Both the position numbers and the translations under genes were made by a program. From NCBI GenBank assembly GCA_000729835.1, contig JFHB01000062.1, positions 89,160 to 153,159 on the forward strand: a stretch of DNA of 64,000 nucleotides, in the 5' to 3' direction. The DNA comes from Atkinsonella hypoxylon. Taxonomy: Eukaryota; Ascomycota; Sordariomycetes; Hypocreales; Clavicipitaceae. This document shows positions 20,945 through 32,735 of the stretch, one piece after another; position 1 is the first letter of the stretch; each line of letters starts with the position of its first letter. The notes beneath the pieces were generated by a model. It ran no database searches, was not told the DNA's origin, and was given only the letters and a program-made list of their open reading frames with translations.

Positions 20945-22202
20945 TGAGTGTGATTGGAGCGGTCTCGGAGCGGTCTCCACCATTGTTCCAGAAAGTCTAT
21001 GAAAGTATTCCTATTACCAGTACAGTAATAAAGTCACTTGGGGGCCAGCTGGTCGCAAGAGTGACCAATGGCTCATTGGCAGTTTAACATTTTGTGATTA
21101 TGCAGTACGAGGTAAGCGCATAACAGAAGAACGGCCTGCGCACACTTTTTTCCTACCAAGGCACTTCTACTGTTTTTACTCAATCCACACCGTTATTTTT
21201 TCAAAGCATCGCAAGTCCCTGCCACACAATATCATAGTTTTGACTCACGCATGGCTTCAGAAGCCCCCAATTATGCATTAGCCGGCTATATCCCTTTATA
21301 TACCCAGGTAGCTCAACATAACCATCGGTACGTTTTCGCTGAACAGGCGTAGCACACGTAATTCCAACCCAGGGCTCAGTCCCTTATCTTCTCTGGTAAA
21401 ATACAAAGCAGGCTCTAGCCACCCCGGATAGTGCCGACCAAGATTCTTCTTGTCCCGGAGAGCTTAGCTCATACTTGCTTCTTTCTTGGAAAAGCCTATG
21501 CCCTGAGGCCCCGTCTTGTTCAGGAGTATCGACGCGACGTCTCTGCAAAAAAAGAGATTGAAGCCGTGTTTAGCAAACTGCCTGAATGCTAGATTCTGAT
21601 GCACCTATCACGACGTCCAATACCAGAACACTAGCCAGTAGATTCGGAGTCTGGCTTGACGCTTGTTCGGCTGGCTTGCAGTGCCTATCCAGCCTCGTAT
21701 TAACCTGGGTAGGGAGGAACCTCTACTCCGTAGGTATCGCATCCTTTCTGGCTCATGCGCGAAACTTGGAGCTACTTTTAGTCGCCAATAAATAATTTAT
21801 TTGTGACTGCAAAGTACCTTTTGGAGCCTGGACAATGGCAGATACCTAGGAACCGGGGTAGGTACTTGTCTTGTAGTGTATATTACTCCGTAGTATTGCA
21901 AGAAGTACCTCTTGTAGCCATGTCTTCGATTGGATCAGTCAGACCAAGACCCTTACTTATTACAGCAGTCGTACTCCTACTTGGAGCCCTAATGTCTCTT
22001 CAGAGATGTATGAATGACCTCTATTAGGGACTATGCTAGCTGCCTTCTCTAGCTGCTAATTGCACAGAGTACCTCGTACTCCCAAGCATCTTGTTTGAGT
22101 CATCACGTAAACTTTGTCGACCCTTGTGAGGTACGAATGCTCCGACTACCAGACCACCAGACCATTTGCCACTAACTACATAGATAGCAGTTTACCGACC
22201 CA

Positions 22203-22290
22203 CTCACTACCCACTACCACTACCCACTACCACTACCACTACCACTACCCACTACCCACTACCCACTACCCACTACCCACTACCCACTAC
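22203..22290. repeat. CACTACC tandem repeat
   Basis: Interleaved CCACTAC (7-bp) and CACTAC (6-bp) units over 88 bp, in the presumed leader or promoter of the gene at 22754. Confidence 0.85.
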
Positions 22291-22753
22291 CGGCCCAGAC
22301 AAGGCAGGCTTAGCAACTGCCCAGCCCAGCCTAGCCCACCCTGCATTCCTCACCACCTCAGCACTAATAACCAGACCAGACCAGACCAGACCGACTTGTC
22401 TGCAGCTCCTCTACTCTGTTCAGCTCAGCCTCCCACCAGATCATTTGTCCTCGACTACGGCGTTAGGAGAAGAAAAACAGAACAATTAGGCCAGTGCTGC
22501 TCTTATCTCATTATCCCTCAATTCTGCACCCTCACATCTTCTACCGTCCTGCTTCACCCTTCCCGAGCTCATCTCTCTACACCACCGCTCGATCATCTAT
22601 CGTCATCAAGGTGTAATCAGTTGGTAATATTGGCGATCGGCCGTGGTCAGTATTCTACACCAGTCTGTATCCTTCCATCATCGCTCTCCTCATAAAACTC
22701 ATACACGCATATATACCACACAATTCGCCTAAAGGCGGCCTGTGCCAGCAAAC

Positions 22754-23795
22754 ATGTTTGCCACGCAACAGTACCTCGACGTCGTCGACTCAGGGCGAAA
22801 GAGGTTTCGCGACGAAGAAGACATGGTCAATGCGGCTACTGGATTTGGAGAGCATAGAAATGTAAGTGTAACCAAGATGACGACGCCGAATAGTCCTTAT
22901 TGCCAGTCCTGACAGCCGCTAGAAACGACTCCAGTCACTTCCGCTTCGAAACTCGCCTCGAGCTTCTCAACAGTCTCTCTCCCAGAGTGTCGTACCACTG
23001 AACGCGAGTCCAGCTGAAGCAGGGCCTCGTCATACCGTAGCTGACGCTTGGTCTTCCACCTCTCCGGTTACTCCTACTTTTCAACAAGATGCCGAAATGG
23101 ACATGATGGACACGATGCATTCGCCCCCATCGAGTTATGAACAAGAACAAGAGTTTTTAGCGCCTCGGCATCATCACTCAACTAGTCGGATGCCCACACC
23201 CATTCAGCCGAGCTTTGCCTCACAAGTACGGGGACAGAATGCCGTATGGGTCCATGGACAAGCTACAGCAGCCCTCAATGGTGTCGCTAATCTTGGCCAT
23301 CATGTCACAGGCTTCTCCCAAGATGAGTGCGTGCCAAGAGCAGTGAATGGCGAGGAGAAATGGCATACCCTGCAGAGCAATCGACGACTACCTTCGCCAA
23401 TTTGCGAAATTGGTGACCCTGGTGTCAATGGCCACGAATGTAACTCAAATGGCATGATGACGGGCAATGAGGGCTGTGCAGATGCTCAATCACAATTTCC
23501 TACTCATTTCCAATCATCGCCATCCTGCCACTCCGCACCAACTCATGCCATGGAACACCCAAATTTCATGATGGATGGCGATATTCATGTGACTCTCACA
23601 CAGCATCTCGATTCTGACACAGATCCTTCCTCATCATCGCCAGTGCGCAAAGGGCATCAGCGCAGCAAACACACGGTCAACTCCTGGACGTGGCAACCCG
23701 GAATGAAGAAGAGTTTCAGTATAGGCTACCGATCAGACTGCGAGAAGTGCAGACTCAAAGTTCCAGGTCACTTCAATCACATTGTAATCTCATAG
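22754..23795 (+). CDS. Conserved fungal protein with C-terminal CxxC motif, function unknown
   Basis: Exons 22754-22861 and 22923-23795 with a 61-nt intron (GTAAGT donor, CTGAC branch, GCTAG acceptor), phase 0; 326 residues. The N-terminus (MFATQQYLDVVDSGRKRFRD) and the central region are hydrophilic, Ser/Pro/His-rich and presumably disordered. The C-terminus ends in a compact motif, KSFSIGYRSDCEKCRLKVPG then HFNHIVIS, with a Cys-X2-Cys pair. I recall similar GYRxDCxKCRxxVPGH endings in other filamentous-fungal proteins, but no function is known to me. A long, repeat-rich pyrimidine leader precedes the start, typical of a regulated fungal gene. Nuclear or signalling roles would be guesses. 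Confidence 0.75.
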
Positions 23796-24600
23796 AACGG
23801 GAAAACTAGGGTGGTTGTCCCATCACAATTGGAAGCTGATCGTCTTGCCACGAAGCCAGCACCAAAACTGCAAGCTTCTTGTACGTTATGTAAGTGGGAC
23901 CGGGGAGGGTAAGTATAAAAGCCAGCGGCATATTTTGCAGCCAGTCAAGACCACCATCCGCACTATATCCAAAGTTTCAAGCGGTGCAAATATATTGGAG
24001 TGAGGGGAAGCACAATGTCTTGTAGCGGCGGGCTGTGGAAAAAATTCCAGTCTATCTGTACATTGGTGGCTTACCTTATTATCACGTTAGCGTTTTGCAG
24101 TTTCACTCTCTATTTCACACGACAAGCGATTGATAGTTCATTTGTATTCCGGACTTAGAGTCTTATTAACGGCGCATTGGAGATTGGCTGTGATTGTGGG
24201 ATGACCGCTGGAAGTAAAAAGTCACATGAGCCGGAGTGCCATGCTGCAAAGGATCCGACGCTCGCATTATTTAGATTTGTATCACCACGAAAATAACATC
24301 ATCACCTCGTCATTTCGGCGATTCGAAACTGTTTGGTCGAGCAGATTCCTCAGTTATCATGATTGCGTGGGTTCAGACGCGAGATTGCGTCTCAATGATC
24401 AGCTTTCTTCAATCCATATTGTTACAATTTTACAAATGACTCCCGACGCCAACGTCATGCACTACCCTTCTACAAAGTATGATACAAAGCTTCGTTTTCC
24501 ACCCCTGAACATGCCTCGCTAGATCACAGAGTATATGTAATAAGCAATATCCCCTCGTCTGGTTCCTCCTCGCCTAACATGAAGTTGCAAGTGGCCTTAC
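23796..24600. other. Convergent intergenic region
   Basis: Between the end of the plus-strand gene and the end of the COX14-like gene (minus). No gene or repeat supported. Confidence 0.6.
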
Positions 24601-25554
24601 CTACCACGGTAACCATCCTCGCTTCCCCGACTTCGACCCTGAACTGCCTGTTTCCAAACCCAACTGATCAAGGCTTCCACCCTTGTTCTGATTTTGTTTC
24701 TCATTTTCCCAAGCATCTCTGGCCTTGGCCTCGATTGACTGCACGAGACCACTCTCTGTATTAGTCTGTTCTGGAGTTTCGGACGACTGTGTCGTCTTGA
24801 ATCCACCGAATAGTCCAGAAACAATGCCCACGATTCCTCTGCCGTCCTGTTGGTCCTTATTCTTGTCGGCATCCTCTGCTCTAGAGAACGTGGGCTTGAT
24901 GCGCTCTTCAAAATGTGTTCTATGCTCAGGGGGCGCCAGCAAGGGCGGCAGCTTGACGCCCTTTTCTTGCGCTTCGCGATTAGCCTCCTCTACAAGGAGG
25001 ATCTGTTCTTCGGTCGCATCTCCCTTGAGGTAGGCTATGCGGGCGGCGGCGAGGGAGTCGGCCTCCAGCTTCTTTTGGGCTTCGAGCCACTCGGCGCGGC
25101 GGGCACGGTTGTACTGGAGCATATCCCACACGGAGTAGACGCTCACGACACCAGCTACAGCTAATGGACCAACGGATTTAGCGATACTGTGTTTGGGTCG
25201 TAGAAGCAAAAACTGCTGTGGCAAGGGGGGGTTCTGGTTTGGTGGCGACTTACCTGTGAAGATGACGATACCTGTCACTGTCCATCGATGCGCAACATCG
25301 AAAAACCTCCTCGACGTGTCTATGACCTTGTCTGTGCGACTGACTTGTGCCTTTTGTGCTGCAATGTGCGCCTGTCTCAAGCGACGGACCCTCTCTTCGG
25401 GGGTCTCTGAGGGAAGTCGAGGCGATGGCTTCGACGTCGCGGATGCAGCTGCTCTACCACTGGCGGCGGCAGCGGTTTTGGAGGTGGCATGTGGAATGGT
25501 GGACGTGAAGCGTGTTGCGTCCTTGACGCTTCGGGGTCCTATCCTGGAAGCCAT
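24601..25554 (-). CDS. COX14-like cytochrome c oxidase assembly domain protein
   Basis: Exons 25554-25254 and 25160-24601; 286 residues after removal of a 93-nt intron (GTAAGT donor, ATTAG acceptor). The intron is a multiple of three and has no stop, so the frame stays open if it is retained (317 residues). Splicing joins HRWTVTGIVIFT to AVAGVVSVYSVWDM, making one continuous membrane span at about residues 89-112. It also removes a Pro-rich interruption, which is the reason to prefer it. The Ser/Ala/Arg-rich N-terminus looks like a mitochondrial presequence. The D-x-x-HR-x-TV...Y pattern fits the fungal COX14-type assembly domain. After the span comes a charged helix (RRAEWLEAQKKLEADSLAAA) and a disordered tail. 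The role in complex IV assembly is inferred from the fold pattern only. Confidence 0.65.
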   Translation of the reverse strand: MASRIGPRSVKDATRFTSTIPHATSKTAAAASGRAAASATSKPSPRLPSETPEERVRRLRQAHIAAQKAQVSRTDKVIDTSRRFFDVAHRWTVTGIVIFTGKSPPNQNPPLPQQFLLLRPKHSIAKSVGPLAVAGVVSVYSVWDMLQYNRARRAEWLEAQKKLEADSLAAARIAYLKGDATEEQILLVEEANREAQEKGVKLPPLLAPPEHRTHFEERIKPTFSRAEDADKNKDQQDGRGIVGIVSGLFGGFKTTQSSETPEQTNTESGLVQSIEAKARDAWENEKQNQNKGGSLDQLGLETGSSGSKSGKRGWLPW

Positions 25555-26978
25555 TGTGAGGGGAGACTTGTCGTGAGACGAGGTGTCGGGTGAATCTGCC
25601 GGACTACTGGATTGGAGAAAAAGATAGTTAGCGTCTATGAGTGAAATGGCCTGATGGTATGGGCCTCGTCGTCCTTAATTTTCTTGGAGGTGGAAAGCTG
25701 GGTGGCGAATTCGGGGATGATGATTGGTACGGGAAATATTCGGAACCTAGAGCTCGCAGAATGGGCTAAGCCACGGAGTGGAAGGATTGTTTGAAGTTCG
25801 AAGACGTGAAATGCGACGTGCGAATCGACAAGAATAAAAACTGGATGCCATAGGACACTCATCTATGTTTCCTTATTTCAAATGAAACGTGATGGCCAGC
25901 TATTGTGCAGGACTGCATCGACTTCGCCGTCCACACATCACTGCGACTTCAAAACCCAAGCATCGCATTAACGAGTGTTTTCCTTCAAGTAGTGAAGCGA
26001 AGCAAATGTAGCTCAGGGTTTCAGTAACGTACTGATAATAGTTCTTCTACCTAAAACATGACGGAGATGACCTACAATCAATGCTTTCTTTAATACAACC
26101 TGTGTGACTTGGCATATCGAAAGAGTTCTGTACAATTATGGGTGGAACAACAACTTGGCCAAAAGCGATCTTCATGAAGCCAACCCCAACACGTCTAGGT
26201 CAACAGAGTAACTGAGGTTGTAGCCTCGGGATACTATAAACTTTACAAACGTTCTACTGATCCGGCCATACGTCCCTCTCCGTCTGCCATGATCCTCTTT
26301 CGACGTGTTACGAACCTAGGGTGTGGCGTTCGCTTCTGTTGGCCTTGAGCTGCCCGGACTCTAATCGGTATTGTTAAAATTCACTCCTTGTGGCGAGAAG
26401 ACACGGCGCCTCCTGCGTGCCAGTTCTCAATGCAAATGGATACAGCAATTAGCAAGCATTGCGCACAAGTCACAAATGTCTTCTTCATGACGCGACACGA
26501 GGCCACGCTCACAATGAAAACGAGAAATCAAAAATTACGCCCCCCATGGCCCCGAAGGACAATGGAGCAAGGAACGACTCCGCGATGTGCAATGCAGGCC
26601 TTCCATACTGAATCCCCCGGATCTTGAGCTGGGGAATTCGGAACAAGGTAAGTATGAAGAAGGAAAGAAGAAAATCAGTAAAGAGCTGCACGGCGTCGGC
26701 GTTTTATAGCTCATTTGTCATGCCTAAGGCAGCAGCTTCGCTTAGAACGGACCAGGCATCAAGACTTTGCTGAGTAACTCAACCGCACGTGATCCACACA
26801 TTTCTTCCCGCCGGTTTCTCTCGCTTCTTTGCGCCCAGAGCAGGGCACACCCCACCTGGTACGTACTTCCCGTAGGGCACGAAAACCCTTTAGACAATTT
26901 GTCGAGTCTCTTCCCTCCCAAATTTCAACGCCTACCGAACATCGACAACCGGAGCGAGTTTGATCGCGAGCAGGCACA
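25555..26978. other. Divergent intergenic region, COX14-like / eL13
   Basis: 1.4 kb of upstream sequence for both flanking genes. Short frames (for example 26388-26627) have no family features. The last 200 bp before eL13 are pyrimidine-rich, as in ribosomal protein gene promoters. Confidence 0.55.
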
Positions 26979-28067
26979 ATGGTACGAATATCCCAGTCGA
27001 ATCGCAATGTTTATGTACATGGTTGGAGATTTGTCTTGACTAACATCATTAATTTTTCCAGGCGATCAAACACAACCAAAAGATTGTCAACAACCGTGAG
27101 ACTCTGCCCACAAACACTCGATCGACGATAATGGCACCAATAACCAGGCGACTGACATGCGTTGAATAGACTTCCGCAAGGATTGGCAGAGAAGGGTTCG
27201 CACCCACTTTGACCAGGTATGCGGCGCTTCCCCCGATACTCTACTCGGCCTCCATTCTTGTGCACCAGATGTCGCGAACTCATGTTTGGAAGCGATGTCC
27301 ACTGACAAGACTCCGTGAAATAGCCCGGAAAGAAGGCCTCGCGTCGGGTTGCTCGTCAGGCCAAGGCTGCTGCTCTGGCTCCTCGCCCCGTCGACAAGCT
27401 ACGACCTATCGTCCGATGCCCGACCATAAAGTACAACCGCAAGGTCCGCGCCGGCCGTGGTTTCACACTGACCGAGCTCAAGGTACGATAAGCTCTCCAC
27501 GCTCTACGATCTACCAACCTCTCTCTCCGACCCGATTGTCTGGTCCCAATGTTGTAAAACGAAGAACCGGTGGATCGGGAAGACCTCTGTCGGAGAAGAG
27601 GGAGGGTGCGACGTACACGGCGTGGATTTGCCGATAAAGATTGTCATCTAACATCTCATGTCGAACAGGAGGCTGGTATTGCCCGACCCTTGGCCCGCAC
27701 CATCGGTATCGCTGTCGACCACCGCCGCCAGAATCTTTCTGAGGAGAGCCTGGCAATCAATGTTGCCCGCCTCAAGGCCTACAAGGAGCGCTTGATCTTG
27801 CTTCCCCGCAAGTCAAACGCCCCCAAGAAGGGTGACACCAAGACCGATTTGTCCAAGGTCAACAAGGCCGCCACCATTTCATCAGTATTGCCCATTGCTC
27901 CCACCCACCTTGCCGTGAAGGAGATCAAGAAGAGCGAGATGCCCAAGCCTATCGAGGGTGGTGCCTACACTGCTCTGCGTATGGCCCGAAGCAACAAGCG
28001 ATACCAGGGTGCTCGAGAGAAGCGTGCTAGGGAGAAGGCTGAGGCTGAGAGCGCTTCTAAGAAATAA
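26979..28067 (+). CDS. rpl13: 60S ribosomal protein eL13
   Basis: Cytosolic large-subunit ribosomal protein. Five exons: 26979-26981 (only the ATG), 27062-27095, 27170-27216, 27324-27482 and 27669-28067; introns of 80, 74, 107 and 186 nt. Product 213 residues, normal for eL13. It reads MAIKHNQKIVNNHFRKDWQ, VRTHFDQPGKKASRRVARQA, LRPIVRCPTIKYNRKVRAGR, GFTLTELKEAGIARPLARTI and GIAVDHRRQNLSEESLAINV, all family hallmarks. The tail is basic (KRYQGAREKRAREKAE). All junctions keep phase and restore conserved sequence. The intron density near the 5' end is typical of ribosomal protein genes. Confidence 0.96.
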
Positions 28068-28414
28068 ATTAGCACAAAGGGAATCGGTGTTTGAGGGTTT
28101 TTTGCTCTTTGCGTCTCTTGGGAAGTGTCTACGTCGGTTTAAGGCTCTGAGGGAGTTCTCGGCCCGATCCATGTGGAGAGATACTCTAGGTCCAGGTCAA
28201 AAATATTATTGCATGATCACCGGCTTTGCCTTGTCTTCCAATTCTTGTCAATAGAAGCATTATGTGATTTGTGGTTCAGGACATTTTTGCTTGTGATTGT
28301 GACCAATTGACTTGAAGATGCCCCCTGCCTGATTGAGTCAGAACGGCGAGATGGTTGTCCAGTTTCATGAATAAGTATCAGTTTTGTTTTTATTATCTCT
28401 TGATCCTATGATGT
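28068..28414. other. Convergent intergenic region
   Basis: Terminator region shared by eL13 (plus) and the SmgGDS-like gene (minus). Nothing else recognised. Confidence 0.6.
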
Positions 28415-30686
28415 CTACGCATTTTGAGACAGAGCTCGATCAGTGACAACACGCCGAGTACCGTTGTGCACCAATTCTCGGAACCAAGCAAGTTTCTCTG
28501 GCACCAGAGTGTGTTGTCCAAGCTTGACCAACTCTGTACACAGGATAAGTGCGTTCTCGGCATCCACCTTGGCCATATTCACCTTCTGTTTGGGATCAAC
28601 TTGCTGAGAGTCAAGTTGCCAACTGGACGCTGCTGAAGTCAGCTGCCTGCCTGAGGTATCAGTGAGTTCGTCGCCCTGCCCACCGACACCTTCCTTGTCT
28701 CCTGTCTCCTGACCTGCGAGTGTTTTTGTTAAAGCCTCCTTCGCAATCGCATCATCAAGGAGTGACAGGACGATAGCAGCGCCGTTAGGCGATCGTGACA
28801 TGAGAGCAAATACGAACCATGCTTCCGATCTGAGTGAGGGCCACTTCTCTTGGGTAATGAGAAATCTCAAAGGCCTCTGTACCGCATGTTTCTCGTAAAA
28901 TCTTTTCCTCCGCGCCTCGTCGTCCACTTGCGGTGATGAATTTGTAGTAATGGCCAAAGCTTCGGGTAAAACGTCAGATACTGGCGTGGAATGCAGCATT
29001 CGACAGATCCCAGCTACGCATCTCGCTGCCTCGAGACATGTGGGTTCATGGTCTGATCGTCTATGCAGAGATATGATGCTGTTAGCACATGTTTGCTCGG
29101 CGTCATCGACGTCGGCTAAGGAGGCATCCTTCAACGGCATGCAAATTTTTCGAACGTTGGCGGAACAGTTGACGAGCAGCAGACGCGTGAGGGAGATAGT
29201 TGCAAATTGTATTTGAGGCAGGGTGTCGATATTAAATAATCTGGGCAGACACGATGGAAGCAAAAGATCTCCGAGCTGGGTTCTGTTACCGCTGGGTATG
29301 GCAAGATTTTTCAGAAAAGAGCAGGCGGCGTGCAGAAGCTGGGGATCTGTGATGGCTGGATTGGACAAGAGATTCATCAGGAGTTCGTGTGCCCTATACT
29401 TTTCTACCAAGGCAACAGATGCAGTATCGGAACGAGAAATGTTGCCTAGGGCGAGGCACGCGGCTGATTGGAGGAAGACGTTATCGCCATAGAGCCATGT
29501 TAGCAGGGTTTGAGGGACCCTGTCGGAGAGGGAATACTTCTGAGCAAATAGGTCGTTGCCGGAGACATCGGCCAAGGTCGAGAGCAGGGAGGATCGCACG
29601 TGTTTCAGTTGCGCTGTAACATCCACGTCGTCCACGTCGTCCACGTCGTCCGTGTCAGCAATGTCGATGCCGGCGTGAATGTGGTGAAACGTATCCATGA
29701 GCAGTGGCACTTGGTCGTTCTCGATCAGCTTCGACTGCAAGTTCTCACTTGCTAGATAGGCAACAGCCACAGACACAAGACTGACGTAGTCTTCCACATC
29801 TTCCTTGGCCGCGGACCCTTGTGCTAATGTGAGGAGAACGCCGACCGTGGCTGGATCTGCGGCCGCGGCTTCACTTTCTTGAGAAACAAGAAGAGCTAAG
29901 ATTTTGAAGATGTATGGCACAAACGGCGCGTAGTTGGAAATGTTTGGTAACGATAAGAGCTGGACGAGCTGTGAGCTCAGCTGAGATCTCGAGGCAAGGC
30001 TCTGAGCAGGCTCTGTCACTCGTAAGCAACTGTTCTCTGTCGCTCATTTCTGAATGAGGGGGGTTTTGACTCCATACCATAGTCTACCAGGATGTTATAT
30101 ATCACGGGCACGTTGAACGGTATGAGGCTTTCGTCCAACACATGCTTTGTGATGGACAACAAGCGACCGTTCTCAACAACACGAGCTCGGTTCTCGTTGG
30201 TATCCGCGCAAGCGTTGCCTATCAGACGGAGAGCATGAATATGTAATTTTTGGCGCAGGTTGCCTTCTGCAAGACGAGCGAGGAAAAACTGCAAAATGCC
30301 CGATTCCTCCAAGGGGATCCGCCATGCAACTGCGATACTGGTAAGCTACGACCTCCTGGACGGTGTTGAAGGGATAAAGATAAACGCAAAGTAGATGAAA
30401 CCACAGATTATCCAACCTTGTATGGGATGAAGCCTTGATCTTGATGAGGGTAGTTGCACAGCCCACATTACACTCGAAACTCACCGTCACGACTTCCATC
30501 AGCTAGTTTTTCCGCTATCAAATCCAGCTCCTCTGACTCGGCAGACCACAACTCTTCGCAGGAAGACAAGACCGGAGCAAGCTTATTCGTCCTTTGTCGG
30601 ACCTGGTGTAAGTCCGGGGTACCGCTTCCATCATTTCGTCTGCTTCCATGCTCCTGCAGAAGAACAGCGACGTCGTGCGGAGTCAT
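28415..30686 (-). CDS. SmgGDS/Rap1GDS1-like armadillo-repeat protein
   Basis: Exons 30686-30485, 30329-30078 and 30018-28415, with introns of 155 and 59 nt; 685 residues from the ATG at 30686. The first splice joins SRDVAWRIPLEESGILQFFL and the second joins VPVIYNILVDY to VTEPAQSLASRSQL. The protein is almost entirely alpha-helical armadillo-like repeats, e.g. HIHALRLIGNACADTNENRA, LQSAACLALGNISRSDTASV and HAACSFLKNLAIPSGNRTQL. The pattern of asparagine in each LGN/LKN motif resembles SmgGDS (Rap1GDS1), a chaperone and exchange factor for prenylated small GTPases. A VDDVDDVD acidic repeat lies near residue 275. The family assignment is inferred from repeat style; another armadillo family is possible. 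Confidence 0.7.
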
Positions 30687-31343
30687 GGTGCCCTTGTCAC
30701 ACTGTACGTTGCTTTACAGTTTGAACAATTCTTGGCCGAGTGGGCTTTCACCATGTCCCCACTGCAACTGCACCGCAGACTGGAGCGACTGACGGACTGT
30801 TGGACTGATGCTGGCTACGCATTTGGTCAAGACGACAACCAACCAATCCACATCGACATAAATAGTTCAACCATTTCTATCATTTCTGACGCTTTTTTCT
30901 TTTTCTTTTTTTTTTTAATCACACTGACTGCATGTCTCTAATTGCTTCGATATCGGACAAGTGTTTCTACCTCGAGGGCATTCTGCATCATTCCACCGCT
31001 ATGCCAAGACATGAAATGAAGATGAAGAAGAACAAGAGGCAACGACTTTGGCAGCATTTCCTCTCTCCCTCCCCACTCTCCCGGTGGGGCATGTCGAGCG
31101 GCTGAAGCACGGCTAAACAGCCCATGCAGTTTAACCCCAAATTATTTCCTTCCCCCCATCAGAGAACATTCGCCGGCAGAATAGCGCAGCGGCAAAAAAA
31201 CCAGAACGCCGCCCCGACACCAGCAACATCTCACCATCTGTGTCTCGACCGACAAGACGCGGGAGGCGTTCACTGGATCCTGTCATAGGAGCAAAAGCCG
31301 ACAGTGACTTCCAGCGAGTTAGCTGGCCCGTCTCCTCCTCACC
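30687..31343. other. Divergent promoter region, SmgGDS-like / Pam16
   Basis: 657 bp between the two start codons. It contains a T-rich tract near 30895-30917. No gene supported. Confidence 0.6.
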
Positions 31344-31943
31344 ATGGTGCGTATCTCATCTGCTCTCCTTTCCGAATGCGACAAACAAGCTTTCCGTCAC
31401 AGTCTCCCGTGGCAAAGCTTTGCTCTCAAGCCCCCGTCATTCAGCATGGCAACGTTTTAGTTATTTATTTTCATTTTTTTATTTTTTCCCTTGACCAGGT
31501 GTAATACTGATACTGCCCGTCCGCAGGCGCACCGATTCGTCTTCACAGCCTTCGTAACAGGCTCCCGAATTCTCGGCCGGTCCTTCATGGCCGCGTACAA
31601 GCAAGCCCAGGCTGCGTCGCAGTACCAGCGCGCGGCTGCCAAAGCCGGTGGCGCCTCAGCGGGTGCCTCCCTCTCGTCAGGCATGACTTTGGACGAAGCC
31701 TGCAAGATTCTAAACGTCAGCCCTCCCGCCGGTGGCCAGGCCAATGTGGAAAAGGTTCTCGAGCGATACAAGCGGCTCTTTGACGCCAACGACCCGCAGA
31801 AGGGCGGCAGCTTCTACCTGCAGAGCAAGATTGTACGGGCAAAGGAGAGATTCGAGCGGGAAATCGGGCCCATGCGCGCAAAGGCTGAACAAGAGGCCGA
31901 GATACAGGAGGGCTGGAAACCAAAGGTTTACAAGGACAAATAA
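31344..31943 (+). CDS. pam16: Pam16/Tim16, import motor co-chaperone
   Basis: J-like subunit of the mitochondrial presequence-translocase-associated motor; it pairs with Pam18 on the matrix face of the inner membrane and controls Hsp70 stimulation. Exon 1 is only the ATG (31344-31346); a 180-nt intron follows (GTGCGT donor, ACTGAT branch, CGCAG acceptor); exon 2 is 31527-31943. The 139-residue product starts MAHRFVFTAFVTGSRILGRS then FMAAYKQAQAASQYQRAAAK, the family N-terminus, which fixes the start. The degenerate J domain covers MTLDEACKILNV to AKERFEREI. The loop reads DANDPQKGGSFYLQ, lacking the HPD motif as expected for Pam16. Length is normal for the family. Confidence 0.95.
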
Positions 31944-32735
31944 AACACCCATTGTCCGTTGTCGCCCCTTTTTTTTTTTTTTGGCTGCGTCTTCATCCCC
32001 GTCCATCACCCGTGCTAGGAGATTACTACCGTCACACTCGTCACTTGTCTTATAGACCCCAGAAGCTTGGTTAGAAATACATCTTGCACGCTGGAAATGA
32101 ACGTGGCGGACAGAGCTTAAAGCTCAGCCGGTCCGCTAATGGAGATGAGACACTGTTCGAGACTGTTTTTTTTTTTTTTTTCTATTATATGTACATCTTC
32201 ACTCGACTGCGGCATGGCACGGCGTTTTTCTATTACGGTGGCATCTTATAGGGATATTTTGTGATTTCCCATCGATATAAAATGGGATACTGGAGATCAA
32301 TGCTAGAGGAAAAAAAAAAAAAAAGACTCTTTATGCTTTCATGTTTTAATAAATATTGTACTATATAGATTCAAGCCCCGTTCCCCGAGAGATTATTGTA
32401 CGAATAGAGATGCATAAAGGAATGGGAAAAGAAAGGGATGTGGTGGCACCATCTCAAAGTGTTCTTGATCTCTGGAACCAAAGGGCTTTAGGCATGAGGT
32501 ATGTATGTTGAGAACGTCTCCGTCCATCTTTCCCTGCTCGATTAGATTGGCGTTTCTGGAGAACCTATTGTTCGTTGCAAAGTGTCCGTGTCATTTGTAA
32601 ATGTGCAAAGTAATCATCAAAACAGGGTAGTGCAACCATTAAAGAAGCCGCAGCAATGAGTTTAGATTTTATGCACAAAAGCTTAACGAGAAACTGTGTG
32701 TCACCGACGATGGACGAACATACATCGAGAACCTA
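31944..32735. other. Convergent intergenic region with homopolymer tracts
   Basis: Between the ends of Pam16 (plus) and Bpl1 (minus). It holds poly-T runs at about 31970-31982 and 32166-32180 and a poly-A run at about 32310-32323. Possible terminators; no gene. Confidence 0.6.

Larger units (their letters stand above)
20646..22753. other. Long intergenic region with repeat-rich leader
   Basis: Divergent region of 2.1 kb between DAHP synthase and the gene at 22754. It contains a (GAAAAA)n tract (20920-20944), two TACTCCGTA motifs (21724, 21884), a CCACTAC-type tandem repeat (22203-22290) and a GACCA repeat (about 22373-22391). Short frames across the repeats are low complexity and not called. 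Confidence 0.6.

Noticed and set aside
22114..22695. 193-residue forward frame in the leader before 22754
   Set aside because: Mostly translation of CACTAC and GACCA repeats. It starts at a non-ATG codon and ends just before the real gene.
30405..30450. Possible extra micro-exon in the SmgGDS-like gene (DQGFIPYK)
   Set aside because: It sits between an AG and a GT, but its phase does not join to the next exon, whereas skipping it gives the correct frame and the family-like sequence DVAWRIPLEES.
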